From: Shewanella sp. MBTL60-112-B2
Lineage (GTDB): Bacteria > Pseudomonadota > Gammaproteobacteria > Enterobacterales > Shewanellaceae
Length of the DNA stretch: 64,000 bases
Direction of reading: 5' to 3'
NCBI RefSeq assembly: GCF_019655055.1
Contig: NZ_BPFA01000009.1
Span: 62,001 to 126,000, forward strand
Every line of letters begins with the position of its first letter. The first letter of the stretch is position 1. The translations under genes and the position numbers were made by a program. This document shows positions 8,926 to 17,459 of this stretch, in pieces. The notes beneath the pieces were generated by a model. It saw only the letters and a program-made list of their open reading frames with translations, made no database searches and was not told the DNA's origin.

Positions 8926-9643
8926 AGTTGAGCTCCCAATGCCAGCCGGATAATACCCCGCTTATATTCTGCTTAGCCGCCAAACTCGATAACAGTAAGC
9001 CAATGCTGAGCTCATTGCCGACTTGTTTATTGCTTGGAGTTAAAGTCAGTGTTGCTAACGCAACTTGTGAGTCGTCAGCGGGAGCAAGCATAAATGCGGT
9101 GGCGATAGCCCACTCAGGGCTTGATGAGAACTGTTGATAAACCTGAGGCACTTGCTCATCGGCATAGACTAATAATAACGGCTCAGGATCCGCGTGTAGC
9201 TGACCAAAGGCCTCAATAAACCCTTGGCTCAATGTGTTTTTACCCGCAGCGATAGAAGTCGATGCTGCGCGGTTACCGCTTAAAATACTGTAGATACCAC
9301 TAGCGGTATTGTGCACCGATTGACTAAAGCCTGTAGGTGATAATGCTGACTTATCGACAATATCGTTTAGTAAGCCGATAGTGCGATTAATCTCACCATG
9401 TTGTGAGGCAAAAATGCTACGACATTGCTTCTCTGGCGCACATTGGTGAATCGCTTCGAGGATGATTTTGGTGAGCTTACTGAGTCTTCTGCGCTGCATA
9501 GCTGGCACATGAGCCAATTTAGGCACGGCAATTTGCTGAGTAGAATAATCAATCGTGGCATTAGGCCAAGTTAACCATTCATTGGCTTGTTGGTAATGTG
9601 GCGACCATGCGCCCCATGAAAGAATGCTGAACTTCAAATGCAT
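8918..9643 (-). CDS. Short beta-ketoacyl synthase-like / chain-length-factor protein (first gene of this operon segment)
   Basis: 241 residues, about half a normal ketosynthase. It matches the short ketoacyl-synthase-like proteins seen at the head of aryl-polyene operons: PTGFSQSVHNTASGIYSILS (about 101-120) is the region that in full ketosynthases precedes the nucleophile, and TSIAAGKNTLSQGFIEA follows. Ser-Ile-Ala-Ala stands where the active Cys would be, so condensation activity is unlikely; a partner or chain-length role fits better. It is the first gene of the minus-strand run, with 200 bases of non-coding DNA upstream that must hold the promoter. Confidence 0.78.
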   Translation of the reverse strand: MHLKFSILSWGAWSPHYQQANEWLTWPNATIDYSTQQIAVPKLAHVPAMQRRRLSKLTKIILEAIHQCAPEKQCRSIFASQHGEINRTIGLLNDIVDKSALSPTGFSQSVHNTASGIYSILSGNRAASTSIAAGKNTLSQGFIEAFGQLHADPEPLLLVYADEQVPQVYQQFSSSPEWAIATAFMLAPADDSQVALATLTLTPSNKQVGNELSIGLLLSSLAAKQNISGVLSGWHWELNCD

Positions 9644-9849
9644 TGCCCCAGATACGAATATCCTTTCGTATTGCCCTGACTAGTAGAAAGAAATGTTTGA
9701 CCCTATTAAGCCCATTGTGGCCAATAGAGCAAATACAACGTCGTATTAGCTGGTCATTCTACAACATAAATGAGGAGTACAATACGCCTTTTGCGATACA
9801 AGTGTCGCTAAAAAGTGAGCCTGGAGTAAGAAATGTTGAATCAAAATGC

Positions 9850-9871
9850 GAGCCCTGTTAATTCAGGGCTC
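9850..9871 (-). terminator. Hairpin downstream of the DUF3014 gene
   Basis: GAGCCCTG (9850-9857) pairs perfectly with CAGGGCTC (9864-9871) around a 6-base loop. It lies 17 bases past the stop of the DUF3014 gene on the minus strand. The following U-tract is weak (GCATTTTG), so termination may be partial. Confidence 0.55.
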
Positions 9872-9887
9872 TTTGATGGGCAGGGCG

Positions 9888-10754
9888 TTAGTTAAGCTGT
9901 TTTTGCAGACGGCGTAGTGCTGACTTCACCTTACGTGAGTTTTCAGGCCCCATACGGATCATTAACTTCTGCGCATTAGGTAGCGCTTCTAGCTTAGGGT
10001 CGACAAACTGATAGTTAACGCTGACACCATCAAGCTCAATTGGCTGCTCGATAATTGGTGCATCCAGCATGACTTCGATAGCTTGATGCATGCGGTCGTT
10101 GAATGAAGTATTGCTGTAGCCTAACTCTGAAAATGCTTCACCGAGTAACGGGGTCATTTCCTTGTATGTCTTGGCGAGCTCTTCATCATTTAAGCTTGCT
10201 AGAAAGTCGGCGTATAAGTCATATCTGTGGTAACTGTCAGGATTGATATAAGTCTTATTAGCAATTTCAGATACGGTGAAACTATTGTTTGGCGCCTTTA
10301 ACGGAGTCATTTTGCGTGCCAACTCGCCCTGGGCTAAGTTATCAACAAACACTACAAATTGACGGATTACATTGTCTTCAATCAATAGTGGTTCAATCGC
10401 CATACCATCAGCAACCGCAGTCACTTTTTGATGCACATAAGGGTCACTATCGGCTAGGGCGGGTAGTGGCTCTACTTCAGGAACAGGATCCACTTCTGGT
10501 AGCTGCGCAGGTTCAGCTTCTACGATAACTTCTGGCTCCGGAACCGCTTCAGTTTCAAGTGGCTGTTCTGGAATAGGATCGGGGATCACCACTGGCGCGA
10601 TGATTTGTGGTTCTTCGATTTTTTCGTTACCACTGAGGTAATAGTAGCCGCCAGCAGATAGCGCTACAAGGGCAACAATAGCCAAAATTGCCAGACCATT
10701 TGTGCCAGAACTTTTTTCCTGTGGGGAAATTCTATCTTCTTGACTGAGTTGCAT
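9888..10754 (-). CDS. DUF3014 membrane-anchored periplasmic protein
   Basis: 288 residues. A short cytoplasmic N-terminus is followed by one membrane helix (about 23-41, LAILAIVALVALSAGGYYYL). Next comes a Pro/Glu-rich linker (about 46-105), and the C-terminal two-thirds has the conserved DUF3014 look (QFVVFVDNLAQGELARK, YADFLASLNDEE, MIRMGPENSRKVKSALRR). The family occurs in Shewanella, Vibrio and other gammaproteobacteria and has no known function. The layout suggests an inner-membrane anchor holding a periplasmic domain on an extended stalk. It is transcribed alone. Confidence 0.8.
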   Translation of the reverse strand: MQLSQEDRISPQEKSSGTNGLAILAIVALVALSAGGYYYLSGNEKIEEPQIIAPVVIPDPIPEQPLETEAVPEPEVIVEAEPAQLPEVDPVPEVEPLPALADSDPYVHQKVTAVADGMAIEPLLIEDNVIRQFVVFVDNLAQGELARKMTPLKAPNNSFTVSEIANKTYINPDSYHRYDLYADFLASLNDEELAKTYKEMTPLLGEAFSELGYSNTSFNDRMHQAIEVMLDAPIIEQPIELDGVSVNYQFVDPKLEALPNAQKLMIRMGPENSRKVKSALRRLQKQLN

Positions 10755-10896
10755 TTTAACTCCTCTGCGACAGCGCAGTGATACGACTAATAATAAAAGT
10801 ATAGCTTCAATCCATTTTGCAAAATTTAAGCAGATTGTCTATAGGCTGAAGCTCTATGAAGGATATTTAATTTTTAAAATGGACTAAATCAGCACT

Positions 10897-12987
10897 TTAC
10901 GCTTGTACAAACTGCTCTCTATCGCCTAACCAGCGCTCAATAATGGCATCAACACTATTTGGAGCTTGCAGCATAACGTGGGCAGCGAGTTTCTGTACAT
11001 GGGGAATAAGCGCCTGATCGCGCATCAAATCGGCAATTTTCATATCGGCAATACCGGTTTGTTTGGTACCAAGTACTTCACCTGGGCCACGGATCTCCAA
11101 ATCTTGCTGGGCAATTACGAATCCGTCGTTACTTTGCCTCAGTACCCCAAGTCGTTTAGTGGCGGTTGCCGATAGCGGCGCCTTGTATAACAACACGCAG
11201 TGGCTGGCTATTGCACCACGCCCCACACGTCCACGCAGCTGATGCAGCTGGGCGAGGCCTAAACGCTCAGGGTTTTCAATAATCATCAAGCTGGCATTAG
11301 GCACGTCTACCCCAACCTCAATCACGGTCGTGGCAACCAGTAAGTTAAGCTCTCCAGCTTTAAAATCAGCCATTATCTGCTGTTTCTCTGCGGGTTTCAT
11401 TCGCCCGTGCACTAAGCCTACTTTTAACTCGGGCAGGGCACGTTTTAGCTCCTCTGCGGTATCTTCGGCTGCTTGGCATTCGAGGACTTCTGATTCCTCA
11501 ATTAAGGTACAAACCCAATACGCTTGGCGCTTGTCATTGATAGCAGCCTGACGAACACGCTCGAGAACCTCTTCGCGGCGTTGTTCGGAAATAGCGACTG
11601 TGGTGACCGGTGTTCTCCCCGGCGGTAGCTCATCGATAATCGAGGTGTCGAGGTCGGCATAGGCTGTCATTGCTAAAGTTCGCGGAATGGGCGTTGCCGT
11701 CATAATCAATTGATGTGGGTGAAAGCCTTGGCTAATGCCTTTTTCACGCAGACCTAAACGTTGATGTACGCCAAATCTATGTTGCTCATCGATGATAATC
11801 AGCGCTAATTTATTAAACTTAACCTGCTCTTGGAAAATAGCATGGGTGCCAATCACAATATGGGCATCGCCAGATTCGATATCGGCTAATGACTGGGCTC
11901 TGGCTTTGCCTTTTAGTTTTCCGGCAAGCCAGCCGACCTTTAATCCTAAAGGTTCAAACCAGGTCTTAAAATTAATGGCGTGTTGCTCTGCTAACAATTC
12001 GGTTGGCGCCATCATGGCCACTTGATAGCCACTCTCAATGGCTTGCAGTGCCGCTAGGGCGGCGACTAAGGTTTTACCCGAGCCTACATCGCCTTGTACC
12101 AGACGCATCATTGGCTCGTGTTTAGCCAAGTCTTGGGTAATATCGGCAACCACTCGTTGCTGCGCACCTGTAGGCTTGAAAGGCAGTGAAGCTAGAAACG
12201 GGTTCAGTAGCTGACCGGTGGCATTCATGCTTACTGCACTATCACGGTTACTGCGCTGACGCAGACGTAACATGCTTAGGTTGTGAGCCAGCAACTCTTC
12301 TTGAATAAGACGTTGCTGCGCCGGATGCGTACCTTGCTCCAATTCAAACTGCGAAACCTGATTATTGGGTCTATGTAACAGCTGTAACGCCTGCTTTAAA
12401 TCTAAATTATTGGGCTGCAAGTTAGCAGGGAGCAGCTCTTGTAGACCGCCATTTTCTAACATAGTGAGTGCTTGCTCGGTGAGCTTAATCCAGCTCGCCT
12501 GCTTAAGCCCTTCTGTTGTTGGATAAACAGGCGTAAGTGTGTCGCTTAGCTGCAGATCTTCACCCGGTGCAATCAATTTGTATTCAGGATGAATAATTTC
12601 AACACCGTGGTTACTGCGACGAATTTCACCGTAGGCACGAATAGTCATGCCTATCTCTAAGCCGTTACGCTGGGCAACTGAGAAGTTAAAAAACCTGAGA
12701 GTTAAGCTGCCGCTATCATCGCGCACGGTGCAGGTGAGCATGCGCTTGCGCCCCTGAATAATTTGGCTCGACAGAATAACGGCTTCGATAGTGCCGTAGC
12801 TGCCGGGATAAAGCGAGGCAATGGGATAAACTTGAGTGCGATCTTCATAGCGCAGCGGCAAATGAAACAACAGATCTTGCACTGTTGTTATGCTCAACTT
12901 AGCTAGTCTCTCGGCCATCTTCTTAGCGACGCCTTTGAGATCTGTGATAGGAACAAGATCGAGTCTTTGCAAACTGTTAGCACTCAA
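10897..12987 (-). CDS. recG: ATP-dependent DNA helicase RecG
   Basis: 696 residues, the normal RecG length. The N-terminal wedge/OB domain (about 60-140) holds stalled forks. The helicase core has Walker A GDVGSGKT (299-306), the DEQH box (400-403), the TATPIPRTLAMTAY motif, GRVGRG near 595 and the C-terminal TRG region. RecG reverses stalled replication forks and resolves Holliday junctions. It is the distal member of the conserved gmk-rpoZ-spoT-trmH-recG group, although here a Na/Ca exchanger and an acyl-CoA synthetase lie between it and trmH. No hairpin was found in the 140 bases after its stop. Confidence 0.98.
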   Translation of the reverse strand: MSANSLQRLDLVPITDLKGVAKKMAERLAKLSITTVQDLLFHLPLRYEDRTQVYPIASLYPGSYGTIEAVILSSQIIQGRKRMLTCTVRDDSGSLTLRFFNFSVAQRNGLEIGMTIRAYGEIRRSNHGVEIIHPEYKLIAPGEDLQLSDTLTPVYPTTEGLKQASWIKLTEQALTMLENGGLQELLPANLQPNNLDLKQALQLLHRPNNQVSQFELEQGTHPAQQRLIQEELLAHNLSMLRLRQRSNRDSAVSMNATGQLLNPFLASLPFKPTGAQQRVVADITQDLAKHEPMMRLVQGDVGSGKTLVAALAALQAIESGYQVAMMAPTELLAEQHAINFKTWFEPLGLKVGWLAGKLKGKARAQSLADIESGDAHIVIGTHAIFQEQVKFNKLALIIIDEQHRFGVHQRLGLREKGISQGFHPHQLIMTATPIPRTLAMTAYADLDTSIIDELPPGRTPVTTVAISEQRREEVLERVRQAAINDKRQAYWVCTLIEESEVLECQAAEDTAEELKRALPELKVGLVHGRMKPAEKQQIMADFKAGELNLLVATTVIEVGVDVPNASLMIIENPERLGLAQLHQLRGRVGRGAIASHCVLLYKAPLSATATKRLGVLRQSNDGFVIAQQDLEIRGPGEVLGTKQTGIADMKIADLMRDQALIPHVQKLAAHVMLQAPNSVDAIIERWLGDREQFVQA

Positions 12988-13133
12988 ACACTGTAAATTT
13001 ATACATATATTATCAGAGTTATCGGTTTACGCAAATTTGACGCTTATCGGTTGGGGAGTCAAGCTGCAGTTTATAGCAATAGCTATTGTTGTCGGTGGGA
13101 GGTAATGGCGTTAACTCAAGCATATTAGAAACA

Positions 13134-13171
13134 AAAAAGACCTAAACTGCGACTGCAATTTAGGCCTTTTT
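13134..13171 (-). terminator. Rho-independent terminator after the Na/Ca exchanger gene
   Basis: AAAAAGaCCTAAA pairs with TTTAGGcCTTTTT with one mismatch around a 12-base loop. The A/T tracts on both flanks make it usable in either direction. It ends 18 bases past the exchanger stop and insulates it from recG. Confidence 0.85.
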
Positions 13172-13189
13172 ATTGACTGAACTTAGCGC

Positions 13190-14113
13190 TTAAACTTGAG
13201 CCACTAGGTAGCCAATGTAGACTAGATAGCTTAATACCAGTATTGCGGCTTCACGACGACCAATACGTAGACCTGTGTAAGCAAACGGCAGTAAGATAAC
13301 CGCAAAGGCAATCATCGCACTCCAGTCTAGAGTGGTAATTTCGCTGCCAACAATTGGGTGGATAAGTGCAGTCACACCTAAAATACCCAAAATATTGAAT
13401 AGGTTTGAGCCAACAACGTTACCAATCGCGATATCGCTCTGGCCTTTAAGTGCTGCCACGATTGAAGTTACAAGCTCTGGCATACTGGTACCGATAGCAA
13501 CAATTGTTAGGCCGATAATCACTTCGCTAATACCAAATGACTGCGCTAGAGCGACTGCGCCATCAACAAACAAGATACCGCCGCCAACTAGCATACTGAT
13601 GCCGATAACGATAAATAGCACAGATAGCATAGGGTTTTGCTTAGTATCTTCAACATCATCGTCAGTTTGCTTTTCTGCAGTGAAATAGCTGAAAGTTAAG
13701 TAAGCCACTAGCAATGCGAATAAAATTGCGCCATCCCAGAAGCTTAAACCACCATCAAGCAGTAGGCTCCAGAACAGTAGCGATGCACCAATCATGATTG
13801 GAATATCACGGCGTACCATTTGTGATTCGATCTTAATTGGGCGAATAAGTGCGGTGATACCTAAAATTAGGCCGATGTTGGCAATGTTAGAACCAATCAC
13901 GTTACCTAAAGCAATGCCGCTATTGCCTGCAATCGCAGATTTTACGCTAACTGCAAGTTCAGGTGCACTGGTACCAAAGGCAACGATAGTTAAGCCGATG
14001 ATAAGAGGCGTAAGCCCCAGTCTAAGTGCTATTTGGCTTGCTCCTCTTACTAAGGCTTCTGCGCCTACAGTAAGAATTAAAAAGCCGCCGAGTATCGACA
14101 ATAAAATAAACAT
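13190..14113 (-). CDS. Calcium/sodium antiporter (CaCA superfamily, YrbG-like)
   Basis: 307 residues from the ATG at 14113. An upstream in-frame extension would add 45 polar residues with no membrane character, so it was dropped. The two inverted alpha repeats of the CaCA family are plain: GLTIVAFGTSAPELAVSV in the first half and GLTIVAIGTSMPELVTSI in the second, each followed by a GNVxGSNxxNI motif. About ten membrane helices are split by a short acidic loop (DDDVEDTK). The expected function is Na+ or H+ driven Ca2+ export at the inner membrane. It stands alone, with terminators on both sides. Confidence 0.92.
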   Translation of the reverse strand: MFILLSILGGFLILTVGAEALVRGASQIALRLGLTPLIIGLTIVAFGTSAPELAVSVKSAIAGNSGIALGNVIGSNIANIGLILGITALIRPIKIESQMVRRDIPIMIGASLLFWSLLLDGGLSFWDGAILFALLVAYLTFSYFTAEKQTDDDVEDTKQNPMLSVLFIVIGISMLVGGGILFVDGAVALAQSFGISEVIIGLTIVAIGTSMPELVTSIVAALKGQSDIAIGNVVGSNLFNILGILGVTALIHPIVGSEITTLDWSAMIAFAVILLPFAYTGLRIGRREAAILVLSYLVYIGYLVAQV

Positions 14114-14240
14114 GGTTAACTCTATAATTTGGATGTTTCTGAAAGGATGGCAAGAATAGTTTCTTTCAAAAATTGCGCAATCAAAAACTGTCCATTCATC
14201 ATTAAATTTAGTTAATTGGCTAAATTTGCATCTAATACAA

Positions 14241-14266
14241 AGCGGCACACCTTGAAGTGTGCCGCT
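14241..14266 (-). terminator. Terminator hairpin after the acyl-CoA synthetase gene
   Basis: Perfect 10-bp stem AGCGGCACAC / GTGTGCCGCT with a 6-base loop, 28 bases past the stop on the minus strand and followed by TTTGTATTAG. The U-tract is short. Confidence 0.7.
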
Positions 14267-14293
14267 ATAATGCTCGGTAGTGCTAATTAATGC

Positions 14294-15949
14294 TTAGATT
14301 TCGTCTTCCCAACAGATTTTTCCACCACGTATGCCATCAACCTTTTCACTAAACTTCTTCTCAAGCACATGACGCTTAATCTTCAGCGTTGGAGTGAGTA
14401 CGTCATTGTCAACGTCCCAAGCTTCATTCACGATAACGATAGCATCGACGGTTTCATGAGATTCTAAGTGTGGGTTAACAGAATCTATGGTGCTCTTTAA
14501 AGAGGTTCGCACTTCTTCCCTTGGTTGCAACGCCGCACCTTCTGATAGTTGTACTAAGGCAATTGGGTGTGGTAAGCCAGAGCCAATAACACAAAGCATT
14601 TCTATATGAGGGTCTTGTGCCAGCTTACGCTCAATTGGCACGGGGGCAACGTACTTACCTTTAGAGGTTTTAAAGTTGTCCTTAACTCGACCTGTGATGC
14701 TAACGTTGCCTTCATCGTCGATAGAGCAGAGGTCACCAGTATGGAAGAAGCCATCGTCATCGAAGCACTTAGCTGTCTCTTCTTCTTGCTTGTAATAACC
14801 TTGCATTAGTCCAGGGCTCTTAACTAAGAGCTCACCGACATCAGATTGCTTGGCTTCACATCCTTCGACCGCACGGCCGACTGAACCAATTTTACGGGGA
14901 TCAAATGGATGGTTAATAATTGAGTAAGCACAGTTTTCAGTCATGCCCCAGGCTTCAGAAATATCGAGACCAATCTTGTGATACCACTCAACCAGTGATG
15001 GCGGGATCGGTGCCGAGCCTGAACCCAGCAGGTGACAATGCTCTAAACCTAATCCTTGATGGATTTTTCGTTTAACTATACCGCTAATGAACGGTACTTT
15101 AAGTAAGAAGTTAAGTTTGCTGTAACCAATTTTGTCGATGATATTTTTCTGGAATAAGCTCCATAGGCGTGGCACAGAGAAGAATACTGTGGGTCTTGCA
15201 CGCTGCACATCGGTAACGAAGCTGTCTAGGCTTTCAACAAATGCAACACTGCTGCCAGAGTAGAAAGAAGAGCCCTGAATCGCGACACGCTCGGTGATAT
15301 GCGCCAGTGGCAAGTAGGACAACAGTCTGTCTTCAACGTCTGTTTTAAGATCGCGCACTACCGCGGTACAGGTCCAGGCGTAGCTGGCAAAGTTCTGAAT
15401 CGCCCCTTTTGGCTTACCTGTTGAGCCTGAGGTATAGATGATGGTCATCACCTGCTCAGGTGTTGGTAGCGGGGCATCGATTAATGGCTGCCCCATATTG
15501 AGCATTTTATCCCAGTGATACTGAGATGGCATGGTGTCGTAAGGCATGGCAATACGCAGAATATCACCGCCTACGCCTGCTTCTTGATCGGCCCAGTAAT
15601 CGAGTTTACCGATAAAAATGGCTTTGGCTTCACTGTGTTCTAGGGTGTAGCGAATGGTATCGGCATTGGCTGTTGGGTAGATGGGAACACTGATATAACC
15701 GCCGTGCATTAGGGCTAAGTCAGTAATAAACCATTCGGCACAGTTTTTAGAAAGAACGGCAACCTTATCACCGGGATTGAGGCCTAAATGTCTCAATGCG
15801 CCTGCAACCTGTTGCATCTTGGTTTGTACTTCACGCCAAGTAAAGGTCTTGTATTGGCCGTCAATAGGCTGCTTTAGGTAAACTTGATCACCTTGTTTTT
15901 CAACCCAATACTCGAGCATTTCAATCGGGGTTTTCATAGAAGATTCCAT
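14294..15949 (-). CDS. AMP-binding long-chain acyl-CoA synthetase (ACSL-like)
   Basis: 551 residues. The ATP-binding P-loop IIYTSGSTGKPKGAI (about 169-183), LSYLPLAHITER, the AWGMTENCAY motif and the C-terminal TGDLCSIDDEGNVSITGRVKD hinge define an adenylate-forming fatty-acyl-CoA ligase. The family is the eukaryote-like ACSL branch rather than canonical FadD. It should activate free fatty acids with CoA for lipid synthesis or degradation. The ATG at 15949 and a second at 15937 (MKTPIEM) both have GGAA upstream. Flanking terminators indicate a single-gene unit. Confidence 0.9.
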   Translation of the reverse strand: MESSMKTPIEMLEYWVEKQGDQVYLKQPIDGQYKTFTWREVQTKMQQVAGALRHLGLNPGDKVAVLSKNCAEWFITDLALMHGGYISVPIYPTANADTIRYTLEHSEAKAIFIGKLDYWADQEAGVGGDILRIAMPYDTMPSQYHWDKMLNMGQPLIDAPLPTPEQVMTIIYTSGSTGKPKGAIQNFASYAWTCTAVVRDLKTDVEDRLLSYLPLAHITERVAIQGSSFYSGSSVAFVESLDSFVTDVQRARPTVFFSVPRLWSLFQKNIIDKIGYSKLNFLLKVPFISGIVKRKIHQGLGLEHCHLLGSGSAPIPPSLVEWYHKIGLDISEAWGMTENCAYSIINHPFDPRKIGSVGRAVEGCEAKQSDVGELLVKSPGLMQGYYKQEEETAKCFDDDGFFHTGDLCSIDDEGNVSITGRVKDNFKTSKGKYVAPVPIERKLAQDPHIEMLCVIGSGLPHPIALVQLSEGAALQPREEVRTSLKSTIDSVNPHLESHETVDAIVIVNEAWDVDNDVLTPTLKIKRHVLEKKFSEKVDGIRGGKICWEDEI

Positions 15950-16156
15950 CGCATTTCCATATTGATTATTGTTGGTTCCAATTCAGCCTATATCTGTTTT
16001 ATTGTTTTAATCGTTCGTTTAATAAGCTGATGCTGCTATCTTGAGTATGGCGAAAAATGTGATCTAAGACAAACTTTTTCAAACGAGTGTTACAATTTTG
16101 TTGAATTGATTTTCAGCGGAATACTTAGAATGGGTAGCAGCAGGGACGAATATAAA

Positions 16157-16179
16157 AATACCAGCATGATGCTGGTATT
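16157..16179 (-). terminator. Rho-independent terminator after trmH
   Basis: AATACCAGCA (16157-16166) and TGCTGGTATT (16170-16179) form a perfect 10-bp stem with a 3-base loop. On the minus strand it is followed by TTTTATA, 43 bases after the trmH stop. Confidence 0.85.
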
Positions 16180-16221
16180 GATGATTATTTTGAACCGACT
16201 TAAAAGATTGCTTCTGAGCAA

Positions 16222-16908
16222 TCACTCAGAAGGCGCACGCATCTTCTGCCACCAATCTTCATCCGCTACTATCTGACCATCTTCATCTATAGCAGGATAA
16301 GGCAGCTTCTTGCGGCGACAAGCTTTGGCATAAATAGGGTGACCTTCTTCAAATAGCTTAATTTGGCAATAAGCGTCATCCAGTTTACGAGTGCCATACA
16401 TACCTGCTTCGGTGCGTTGACGCTGAGCTTCATACATAATTAGCGCCGCTGCAACCGATACGTTCAGTGATTGCACCATGCCTATCATTGGTATGATGAT
16501 ATGTTGGTCCGCCGCAGCTATGCCTTCAGGGCTGACGCCGTCGCGCTCGTTACCCATAATAATCACAGTTGGCTTGGTGTAATCAATCTCACGAAAATCG
16601 ACGGCAGTATCTGAAAAGGTCGTTGCTAGAATTTGCATTTCTTGCTCGCGAAACGCTTCAACAGCTTGCGCCATACTCTGGTGCACACGAGTTTTAACCC
16701 ATTGTTGACTGCCTGACGCCGTGTTGCCCGACACGCGCATTTCTAGCTCAGACCAAACCGCATGGACTTCATGTATGCCGGCAGCATCAGCAGTGCGCAG
16801 TACTGCAGCAATGTTATTACCTTTGTGCACAGTATCTAAGCATACGGTTAGATCGGGTTGGCGGTTATCAAGCATTTGGTTGATGCGAGCGAAACGTTCA
16901 GGACTCAT
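16222..16908 (-). CDS. trmH: tRNA (guanosine(18)-2'-O)-methyltransferase TrmH
   Basis: 228 residues of the SPOUT class. N-terminal VCLDTVHKGNNIAAVLRTAD contains the Asn-Arg pair used in catalysis. IIMGNERDGVSPE and IPMIGMVQSLNVSVAAALI form the knotted SAM-binding motifs II and III. It methylates the ribose of G18 in the D-loop of many tRNAs. Its place next to ridA and spoT follows the conserved gammaproteobacterial order. The C-terminal extension with CRRKKLPYP is typical of the enterobacterial-type enzyme. Confidence 0.96.
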   Translation of the reverse strand: MSPERFARINQMLDNRQPDLTVCLDTVHKGNNIAAVLRTADAAGIHEVHAVWSELEMRVSGNTASGSQQWVKTRVHQSMAQAVEAFREQEMQILATTFSDTAVDFREIDYTKPTVIIMGNERDGVSPEGIAAADQHIIIPMIGMVQSLNVSVAAALIMYEAQRQRTEAGMYGTRKLDDAYCQIKLFEEGHPIYAKACRRKKLPYPAIDEDGQIVADEDWWQKMRAPSE

Positions 16909-16998
16909 GATTGGCTTCTATTTTGTACTTTGGATTAGGTGTTGTTGCTCTGGGAGCGTAACGTGGTAAACGTTAAATAGCTAACGTTAAACAAAAAA

Positions 16999-17018
16999 AT
17001 GGGCGCCGTAGCGCCCAT
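16999..17018 (-). terminator. Rho-independent terminator after ridA
   Basis: ATGGGCGC pairs with GCGCCCAT (16999-17006 and 17011-17018) around a 4-base loop, followed on the minus strand by TTTTTTTGT. It is 19 bases past the ridA stop. Confidence 0.9.
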
Positions 17019-17036
17019 ATGGTTGGCTGGTGAAGA

Positions 17037-17420
17037 TTAAATCTCCATCACTCCATCCATCTCAACAAGTGAATCTTTCGGTAGTTGTTTAACACCGATA
17101 GCGGCACGCGCTGGATAAGGCTGTTCAAAGTAACGACCCATTACTTCATTGACTGTGGCGAAGTTACTTAGGTCAGTCATAAAGATATTCAGCTTTACGA
17201 TATCGCTTAATGAGCCACCTGCTGCTTCACAAACGGCAGTTAGGTTGTCAAATACTTGCACAACTTGGGCTTCAAACTCATTGCTAACCATTTCCATGGT
17301 TTCTGGAACAAGTGGGATCTGGCCTGATAAATAAACTGTGCTACCCACTTTAACCGCTTGAGAATAAGTGCCAATTGCTTGTGGCGCTTTAGCGGTCGCG
17401 ATGATTATTTTCTCTGCCAT
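17037..17420 (-). CDS. ridA: RidA-family 2-iminobutanoate/2-iminopropanoate deaminase
   Basis: 127 residues, full length for the Rid family. Family features are the start [26 protein letters not shown], and the [20 protein letters not shown] block with the conserved Arg and the Glu used for water activation. RidA hydrolyses reactive enamine/imine intermediates released by PLP enzymes such as threonine dehydratase. It lies 39 bases downstream of spoT on the same strand, as in many gammaproteobacteria, and ends in a strong terminator. Confidence 0.95.
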   Translation of the reverse strand: MAEKIIIATAKAPQAIGTYSQAVKVGSTVYLSGQIPLVPETMEMVSNEFEAQVVQVFDNLTAVCEAAGGSLSDIVKLNIFMTDLSNFATVNEVMGRYFEQPYPARAAIGVKQLPKDSLVEMDGVMEI

Positions 17421-17459
17421 GATCTTTCCTTGTCTTGGTTAAATACAGTATTGAGTCTG